Below are positions 56,899-64,000 of a DNA stretch of 64,000 nt, piece by piece. Below the pieces are notes generated by a model. The model was not told the origin of the DNA. It was given only the letters and a program-made list of their open reading frames with translations, and did no database searches. The translations under genes were made by a program, and so were the position numbers. Where the stretch lies: NCBI GenBank assembly GCA_963965975.1, contig OZ014414.1:3881501-3945500 (forward strand). The letters run 5' to 3'. Numbering within the stretch: the first letter of the stretch is position 1; each line of letters starts with the position of its first letter. The DNA is from Xestospongia bergquistia (Eukaryota > Porifera > Demospongiae > Haplosclerida > Petrosiidae).

Positions 56899-59800
56899 CA
56901 TTGCAAGACATTAGGATCAAGGCTAAAGAAATTCATCTATTTCAAAGAATCTAAGTGTGTAAGTAAACAGAAGAACACACTACTAGTTGACATAAAACAC
57001 CATTACTCTTAATTTCTTTTTATTTCTGTAGCGTCATTGTACATCACGATCTAAGAGCAAGGCATTCATCTATCTCAAACACTCTGGGGGTGTAAGTTAA
57101 CAGCACACAATATTAGTTGATATAAATTTATAATGCATCATTACTCTTAATTTCTTTTTATTTCTGTAGCATTGTTGGACATCACGATCTAGGAGCAAGA
57201 CATTCATGTATGTCAAAGACTCTGGGGGTTTAACTTAACAGCATACTCTAGTAGTTGACATCAATTTAAAAGACATCATTACCTTTAATTTCTGTTTATT
57301 TTTCAAGCATTGTTGTACATCACGATCTAGGAGCAAGACATTCATCTATCTCAAAGACTCAGAGGGTATAAGTTAATAGCACACATTACTAGTTGACATT
57401 AGTTTAAAAGACATCATTACTCATAATTTCTGGTTATTTCTCAGGCGTCGTTGGATATCACAACCTAGGAGTGAGACATTCAGCTATCTCAAAAACTTTG
57501 GAGGTGTAAGTGCTGAGCACCCACAATTACTTGACATTAACTTATAATACATCATTACTCTTAATTTTTGTTTATTTCCGTAGAATTATTAGACATTAAA
57601 ATCTAGCAGCAAGACATTCTTCCATCTCAAAGACTCTAGGGATGTAAGCTAACAACACACACTACTACTTTACATTAGTTTATAATACATCATTGTTCAT
57701 AATTTCGGGTTATTTCTCAGGCGTCATTGGATATCACGACCTAGGAGCAAATCATTCATCTATCTCAAAGACTCTGGAGGTGTAAGTTAACCGCAAACAC
57801 TACTAGTTGACATTGAATTAAAGACATCATTACTCTTAATTTCTGTTTATTTCTATAGCATCATTAGACATCACGATCTAGGAGCAAGACATTCATCTAT
57901 CTCATTACTCTAGGGGTGTATGTGTATGGCATAAAACTACTAGTAGAAATTAATTGATAATATATCATTACTCTTAATTTCTCTTTATTTCTGTAGGGTC
58001 GTTGTACATCACAATCTAGGACATTCGTCTATATCAAAGACTCTTGGGGTGTATGTGTATGGCACAAACTACTAGTAGAGAGTAATTGACAATACATCAT
58101 TACTTTTAATTTCTCTTTATTTCTGTAGCGCCATTGCACGTCACAATCAAGGACAAGACATTCTTCCATCTCAAAGACTCTGGGTGTGAATGTTAGCAGC
58201 ACACACACTAGTTGACATATAATCGATTATTACTTTTAATTTGTGTTTATTTCTATAGCATCTTCAACATCACAATCTAGGACCAAGACATTCATCTATC
58301 TCAATGATTCTAGGGGTGTATGTTAATGACACACACTACTAGTTATGGTTATATATATAATACACTGTCTCTTTAATTTCTCTTTAAATCTACTGTTTAG
58401 TTGCGGATCACGATCAAGGACCAAGATGTTCATTTATCTCAAAGACTTTGGGTTGTAAGTTAACCACAAACACTACTAGTTGACATTGAATTAAAGACAT
58501 AATTACTCTTAATTTCTATTTATTTCTGTAGCATCGTTGGACGCCACAATCTAGGAGGAAGGCATTCATCTATCTCAAAGACTCTGAGGGTATAAGTTAA
58601 CAGCACACACTACTAGTTGACATTAATTTCAAAGACATCATTAATTTCAATTTCTGTTCATTTCTTCAGCATCATTGCACATCACAATCTAGGAGAAAGA
58701 CATTCATCTATCTCCAAAAATCTAGGGGTGTAAGTTAATGGCACACACTAATAAAGATAAACTTATAACTGTAGCATCATTGTACATCACAATCTAGGAA
58801 GAAGACATTCTTCTATCTCAAAGACTCCGCAAGTTAACAGCACACACTACTAGCTGACATTAATTTATAGTACATCATTACTTTTAATTTCTGTTTATTT
58901 CTGTATCATCATTAGACATCACGATCTAGGAGCAAGACATTCATCTATCTCATTACTCTAGGGGTGTATGTGTATGGCATAAAACTACTAGTAGAAATTA
59001 ATTGATAATATATCATTACTCTTAATTTCTCTTTATTTCTGTAGGGTCGTTGTACATCACAATCTAGGACATTCGTCTATATCAAAGACTCTTGGGGTGT
59101 ATGTGTATGGCACAAACTACTAGTAGAGAGTAATTGACAATACATCATTACTTTTAATTTCTCTTTATTTCTGTAGCGCCATTGCACGTCACAATCAAGG
59201 ACAAGACATTCTTCCATCTCAAAGACTCTGGGTGTGAATGTTAGCAGCACACACACTAGTTGACATATAATCGATTATTACTTTTAATTTGTGTTTATTT
59301 CTATAGCATCTTCAACATCACAATCTAGGACCAAGACATTCATCTATCTCAATGATTCTAGGGGTGTATGTTAATGACACACACTACTAGTTATGGTTAT
59401 ATATATAATACACTGTCTCTTTAATTTCTCTTTAAATCTACTGTTTAGTTGCGGATCACGATCAAGGACCAAGATGTTCATTTATCTCAAAGACTTTGGG
59501 TTGTAAGTTAACCACAAACACTACTAGTTGACATTGAATTAAAGACATAATTACTCTTAATTTCTATTTATTTCTGTAGCATCGTTGGACGCCACAATCT
59601 AGGAGGAAGGCATTCATCTATCTCAAAGACTCTGAGGGTATAAGTTAACAGCACACACTACTAGTTGACATTAATTTCAAAGACATCATTAATTTCAATT
59701 TCTGTTCATTTCTTCAGCATCATTGCACATCACAATCTAGGAGAAAGACATTCATCTATCTCCAAAAATCTAGGGGTGTAAGTTAATGGCACACACTAAT

Positions 59801-60317
59801 AAAGATAAACTTATAACTGTAGCATCATTGTACATCACAATCTAGGAAGAAGACATTCTTCTATCTCAAAGACTCCGCAAGTTAACAGCACACACTACTA
59901 GCTGACATTAATTTATAGTACATCATTACTTTTAATTTCTGTTTATTTCTGTATCATCATGGACATCACAATCTAGGAGCAAGACATTCATCTATCTCAA
60001 AAACTCTGGGATAAGTTAACAGCACACACTACTAGTTGACATTAATTTAAAATACATCATTACTTTTAGTTTCTGTTTATTTTTGTAGCGTCGTTGGATA
60101 TCACGATCTAGGAGCAAGACATTCATGTATCTCAAAGACTCTAGGGGTGTATGTGTACGGCATAAAACTACTAGTATAGACTTATTGATAATACATCATT
60201 ACTCATAATTTGTATTTATTTCTGTAGCATCATTCCACATCACGATCTAGGAGCAAAACATTCATCTGTATCAAATACTCTGCGAGTGTAAGTGAACAGC
60301 ACACACTACAAGTCGAC
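56899..60317 (+). repeat. Tandem array of about 26 exon-like units with splice-site-like borders
   Basis: Unit period about 131-138 bp: a block of usually 60 bp, then a spacer of about 75-78 bp. The block is preceded by TTATTTCTGTAG and followed by GTAAGT or GTATGT in most units, exactly as an exon would be. Blocks start at about 56899, 57032, 57170, 57308, 57446, 57584, 57722, 57859, 57997, 58129, 58259, 58401, 58532, 58670, 58775, and so on to 60228. Many are open for exactly 20 codons of the type HxWTSRSRSKTFIYLKDSGG (units 1-4, 13, 14, 25, 26); two have 18 codons. Others have stops or one-base indels. If spliced, each phase-0 60-nt exon would add 20 residues (basic Ser/Arg start, FIYLK centre). 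No flanking gene was recognised. It may be a decaying exon array or a satellite. Confidence 0.85.
57859..59954 (+). repeat. Higher-order duplication inside the array, 2 x 1,048 bp
   Basis: 57859-58906 (eight units) is followed directly by 58907-59954, which appears identical wherever I compared it, including rare features such as the CGCCATTGCACGTCAC block and the GCAAGT donor. It is much younger than the unit-to-unit divergence, or an assembly artefact. Confidence 0.9.
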
Positions 60318-60734
60318 TGTGACCAATGGTGCCCTGCAGATGGATCGAGTTATACAGGTTGAGCTAGCAGATCACTCTTGTGATGATTCAGCAATATATG
60401 ATGAAAAATGGACCTATCAAAATACGCAAGAAACAGACCAATCAATATACTTAAGAAACGGACCAAGAAAAATCGCCAGACAGAGTATAAAACGGGGCAG
60501 ATGCGATTGTAAAGAGAGACTCGAATTCAAGCAGAGGAAAGGGTTCTAACAGGAGAAACTGAAGTTAACCACTAACAGCCGATCACCTTACGCCCTGTCT
60601 AACAGGACTCAACTGAACACTTGTTATATTCTCTACTGTTTTATTTTTATTATACGCTACCATATTTGTTCACTATTAAAGTTACTTTTGTTCTTTATGC
60701 AAAGTATTCCACTGAAAATAAGCAAGTTAAGACA
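60318..60734 (+). repeat. 5' LTR of the gypsy element (proposed limits)
   Basis: Starts TGTGACC right after TCGAC (the presumed 5-bp target duplication) and ends GTTAAGACA, six bases before the primer-binding site. Contains a TATA-like GTATAAAACGG at 60487 and ATTAAA near 60676. Without the 3' LTR the limits are provisional. The 85-codon ORF at 60292-60549 crosses the insertion junction and is not a gene. Confidence 0.6.
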
Positions 60735-60740
60735 GTAATC

Positions 60741-60758
60741 TGGTGGCAGCAGTGGGAT
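60741..60758 (+). other. Primer-binding site
   Basis: TGGTGGCAGCAGTGGGAT starts with TGG, the complement of a tRNA CCA end, six bases after the proposed LTR end, and has the GGCAGCAGTGGGAT form common in Ty3/gypsy elements. Confidence 0.7.
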
Positions 60759-60887
60759 ATTTTTGATACTGGTTGTGAGAAGTGAACTAAAGACAACAAG
60801 AAGTGAAACCATATGAGTAAATCCAGTTATCATTCCCGATTAAGGTGAACAGAGTCATTAAAGAATTTACCCAACACAGCTAGAGGG

Positions 60888-61413
60888 ATGGAGCAAATGG
60901 CAGAGGTGATGGCACAGATGGCCAAGATGATAAGAACCAATCAACAGATTCTGCAACAAATAATTAGAATGGCAGACAGACCCCAAGATGACCCTAATCT
61001 CAATCCAAAGGTAAAACTCCAGCCTTATAATGAAGGAAATGACATGGACCTTTCTTGAAACATTTGAAGCCAGCATGATGCTTAACAAAGTAGATGAAAG
61101 CTTATGGCTGACATACCTAATAGGACTGCTTAGAGAAAAAGCAGCAGATGCATGCCAGAGAATAAACTACGATGAAGCGGACTATGCTTATGTAAGGGAA
61201 AGACTACAGGACTACTTCAATGTGACTGAGAAAGGTCAGCAAAGGAAAGTTCAAAATCTACGTTTGCGACCCAAAATCTCCCATGAGAACTACATTGCCA
61301 AGAGTACTAAGTTAGTCAGGGGATGGTTAAAGCCAGATGAAGCAGTTAAAAGACTGTTGGACAAGATCTTACGAGAAGCATTAATTGATGGACTGACCAC
61401 AGAGATGATGTAA
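60888..61413 (+). pseudogene. Gypsy gag, N-terminal and capsid part
   Basis: Starts MEQMAEVMAQMAKMIRTNQQ with a helical, Met/Gln-rich segment, then VKLQPYNEGNDMD. A frameshift near 61050 is followed by FLETFEASMMLNKVDES, then W-L-x-x-L-x-G-L-L-R-x-K-A and the RLQDYFNVT and LRPKISHENYI stretches of gypsy capsid proteins, ending LIDGLTTEMM and a stop. Gag packages the element RNA. Confidence 0.75.
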
Positions 61414-61572
61414 TGGGTTGGAGAAAATCAACACCAGGAGGCAAAGGAACTAAAAGAATTGATCCATACCTATAGAACATACCATCGTAAGGAATACTGA
61501 TTCAACCAGACTAGGACCACAAGAAAGGATGAGCCCCGAGGAGGACGTCAAAAAAATACCAGTAGGAGACTG

Positions 61573-61998
61573 ATGATGGAGAGATCTCAGATGTCTACAG
61601 AGAAAGGGGGTCACCAACATCACCTGGTTAAGAAGCTGAAGTCAGAGATTACCTGCTTCAAGTGTCACCATAAGGGATACTCTGCTGCAGAGTGCACAGA
61701 GGAAAATTATTCATGCACCACTCGGAACCACAAACCTGAACCACAATTTGATAGAAAAGGTCGAAGTAACGGGGGACCAGTAGTCATGATGAAAATGGAC
61801 ATGGGATGTGCTACGACTACCATCCACAACAGTCTAATCCCTCTCGTATGCATAAAAGAGAGCATGATTGAGATAATAGCATCTACTGGAGAAACTTGTA
61901 ATTATAAGTTGGTTGACTTAACTCTTACGATCAATGGCAAGCGATATAATGTGGAAGCAGCCGTTGCTGATGAATTACCCGTTCCAGTGTTGTTATGA
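61573..61998 (+). pseudogene. Gypsy nucleocapsid knuckle and protease-like region
   Basis: Zinc knuckle CFKCHHKGYSAAEC: the C-x2-C and final C are present, but Tyr stands where the family has His. Then a protease-like domain: VVMMKMDMGCATTTIHNSLI has DMG in place of the catalytic D-(T/S)-G, followed by STGETCNYKLVDLTLTINGK and a V-P-V-L-L end. Both key sites look impaired. Only about 200 bp separate it from the integrase zinc-binding region. Confidence 0.65.
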
Positions 61999-62198
61999 AA
62001 GGACCTACCACTAGTAAAATTCATCGTCAATAGACTGACAAAAGACCAGTTAGTAGCATACACAACAAAAGGTAATAGCGTTAAGGACACTGAAGGTCCA
62101 GCACGTAATGACAACCTGACTAGCTGACCAGAGGAGAACCTTGCTGTAATGACCAGAGGTCAGGCACAGACACAGACTGAGGCTGAGGAGCAAACCCA

Positions 62199-63433
62199 AT
62201 GAGAAGAACAAGAGGCTCAGGGAAGACAACACCTCGATTCACGAGGAATGGTTGGAAGCAGACTTTGCAGACAACTTGTTTGAAGGCAGGACATTTAGGG
62301 AAGGAAAAGACTGTTCGTCAGATATTGCAGCGATTTTACCGGCCTACAATTTACCACGATGTTAGTGAACTTTGTAGGAGATGCCCAGAGTGTCAACTAA
62401 CCCAGCCAGGATGAGGGAGGATGGCCTCACTGATACAGTTACCTATAATGGGAGAACCATTTAACTGGATTGCAATGGACATTGTAGGACCTCTACTAAA
62501 GAGGAAGCAAGGACACCAATACCTACTAGTTATTTGTGACTACACAACCAGAAGTCTACCATTGAAGAAGGTTGCTGCACCTGCAGTCATTACTGCACTC
62601 ATTGACTTATTCTCAAGACACGGAATACCAGAGGAGATACTTACTGATCAAGGAACCAATTTTACGTCCCAGTCGCTACAGGAATTATACAAGGCGATCA
62701 GAGTAAAACCCATCAGGACTTCCCCATACCATCCTCAGATGGACGGGTTGGTTGAACTGTTCAACCAAACCCCGAAAAACATGACGCAACGACTTATTAA
62801 AGGAGAAGTTCGAGAATGGAATAAACTGATACCTTATTCGCTATTCGCCTACAGGGAAGTACCACAGGCATCCACAGGACTTTCACCATTCGAACTTATT
62901 TATGGATGAGATGTTCGAGGACCATTGGACATATTAAAGGAAATTGGATACAACCTAACCCACAGGACAATTATATAATAAACTATGTAAATAAAGTTCA
63001 TGAACGGCTAAAGACAGCTAAGGAGATTGTATACGAGAACATGACGAAGGCTCGGAAAAAGCAGAAAGAATGGTATGACCACAAAGACTGAGAGCTGCAT
63101 CTTTGAGAAGTGATGGTTTTACTACCGACCTGGCCAGAGAAACTGCTAACCAAGTGGAGAGAACCATACAAAATCACCAAGAAGCCTGGGAAAGTTAACT
63201 ATGAAATAGAACTTACTGATGGACGAATCAGAAGAAAAATCTTTCACATCAACATGCTGAAACCATGGAAGGAAGCAGCAGAGTCATTTCTGAACATTAT
63301 TGAGGATGAACAGGAAGATATTCCCTACCTAACCCAGGAGCAACAGGATCTACATGAAGTTCAACATGCCACAGACTTAATGATGGACCAGAGGGATCAA
63401 CTACAGAAGATGCTAAAAGAATTCTGGAACTAA
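62199..63433 (+). pseudogene. Gypsy integrase
   Basis: 62199-62414: zinc-binding end with AGHLGKEKTVRQILQRFYRP and CRRCPECQ. 62421-62909: core, with FNWIAMDIVGPL (first Asp), ILTDQGTNFTSQSL (second Asp) and YHPQMDGLVELFNQT (Glu), so the D-D-E triad is present. A stop at about 62908 interrupts FELIYG-x-x-V-R-G. 62906-63091 and 63110-63433 carry the C-terminal part: LLTKWREPYKITKKPGKVNY, KIFHINMLKPWKE. The same open frame then passes into QRDQLQKMLKEFWN, the usual lead-in to RT. The integrase inserts element cDNA into host DNA. Confidence 0.85.
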
Positions 63434-64000
63434 TTATCAAAGATCCAGGGAAGACAACAAAAGTTAAACATCGAATATTGACAAATGATGAACGGCCAAA
63501 ACGTCAACAACCTTAGACAAAAAATACCACCCACTCTAAGAGAAGAGGTTACAAAAGAAATTGAAAGAACTGCTAGACACCAGGATTGTAGAAGAATCAA
63601 GTAGTGAATGGACCTTACCAATAGTAATTGTGAAGAAAAACGACAGAAGCAATCGCATATGCATAGATTTGATGCCTACCCCATGCCTCATATTGATGAA
63701 CTACTAGACAATATCTAACAGTCGAAGTACTTGACTACATTGGACTTAGCAAAGTGGTACTGGCAAGTACAAATGGCCAAGAAAACAGCATTTTCAAGTC
63801 CATTAAGGCTATTGCAATGCACAAATGTGCCATTTGGACTGAGTGGGGCACCAGCTACATTCCAACGACTTATGGACCAAGTACTCAAAGGAACATAAGC
63901 CTACACACGAGTCTACCTGGATGACATTATCATCTATGGAGACACATGGGACAAACATCTGGAAAATTTACGAAATGTATTTGAACGACTCAGACAAGTA
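63434..64000 (+). pseudogene. Gypsy reverse transcriptase, cut by the window end
   Basis: In changing frames: KDPGKTTKVKHRI, then TLREEVTKEIERT-like and a region ending KKNDRSN-RICIDL, LTTLDLAKWYWQVQM (first Asp), TAFSSPLRLLQCTNVPFGLS, GAPATFQRLMDQVLKGT, a stop, and VYLDDIIIYGD with the YLDD catalytic box near 63914. It is positioned directly downstream of the integrase C-terminal domain. RNase H would lie beyond 64000. Confidence 0.8.

Larger units (their letters stand above)
60318..64000 (+). mobile_element. Ty3/gypsy retrotransposon with integrase before RT (Gmr1-like), 5' part
   Basis: It begins with an LTR inserted in the spacer after the last array unit and continues past the window end. 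Order on the plus strand: LTR, primer-binding site, gag, zinc knuckle, protease-like region, integrase (zinc-binding, core, C-terminal domain), then RT to the edge. No RT lies between protease and integrase. This order is known from Gmr1-type Ty3/gypsy elements, in contrast to the usual protease-RT-RNaseH-integrase. Several stops and frameshifts make this copy defective. The 3' LTR and RNase H are outside the window. Confidence 0.8.

Noticed and set aside
56899-60317. CRISPR-like regular spacing of repeats
   Set aside because: Both block and spacer are repeated and diverge together, units are about 137 bp, and the context is eukaryotic. It is a tandem array, not a CRISPR locus.
60292-60549. 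85-codon ORF MNSTHYKSTV
   Set aside because: It starts in the array spacer and crosses into the LTR, so it cannot pre-date the insertion.
1-64000. tRNA, rRNA and bacterial operon signals
   Set aside because: No cloverleaf with a T-loop GTTCRANNC and matching acceptor stem was noticed, no rRNA-like conserved stretches, and the gene structure is intron-containing.

Overview
The window looks like animal nuclear DNA. It is AT-rich, its coding blocks are split by short GT-AG introns, and its recognisable genes belong to metazoan families: PI-PLC X-domain protein, ABCA transporter, SLC15/PTR-type transporter, mitochondrial OSCP and an Ig-domain block. The flavour of these families and of the transposons suggests an early-branching invertebrate, most likely a demosponge. 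That placement is inference. No tRNA, rRNA, bacterial operon or CRISPR array was seen.

Layout. About 1-27,600 is one ancient tandem segmental duplication. Copy 1 is about 1-10,080 and copy 2 about 11,075-27,610. Each copy carries a minus-strand gene for a small four-pass membrane protein, decayed in copy 1 and partly intact in copy 2. Copy 1 also holds an intact secreted PI-PLC X-domain gene (3191-4543), an uncharacterised minus-strand gene relic and a Ty3/gypsy fragment. Copy 2 has been enlarged by three insertions with definable ends: a 1,568-bp deleted gypsy element (5-bp target duplication), a 6.66-kb Mutator-like DNA transposon with terminal inverted repeats over 500 bp, and a 2,007-bp 5'-truncated Penelope-like element (15-bp target duplication). 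A decayed cysteine-peptidase-like gene lies between the copies.

From 27.6 to 52 kb the window is a pseudogene graveyard with satellites: two unidentified coding relics, two dispersed pieces of a PTR transporter, an intron-bearing OSCP (ATP5PO) pseudogene, a 1.27-kb minisatellite of 28-bp units, a small inverted-repeat element, the C-terminal half of an ABCA transporter over about 7.4 kb with many lesions, and an Ig-domain relic.

From 53.4 kb to the end it is mostly mobile DNA. A near-complete plus-strand Penelope-like element (with a hammerhead-ribozyme-like core near its 3' end) is interrupted by a 609-bp hAT-type element with an 8-bp target duplication. Next comes the most unusual structure: about 26 tandem units (56,899-60,317), each a 60-bp exon-like block, often open in one frame, bounded by splice-acceptor-like and donor-like sequence. 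Eight units (1,048 bp) have been duplicated again in tandem. A Ty3/gypsy element is inserted in the last unit and runs off the window. Its pol order is protease-integrase-reverse transcriptase, the Gmr1-type arrangement.

Only the PI-PLC gene is clearly intact. All lesions are read from one sequence, so assembly or base-call errors cannot be excluded for individual stops and frameshifts.
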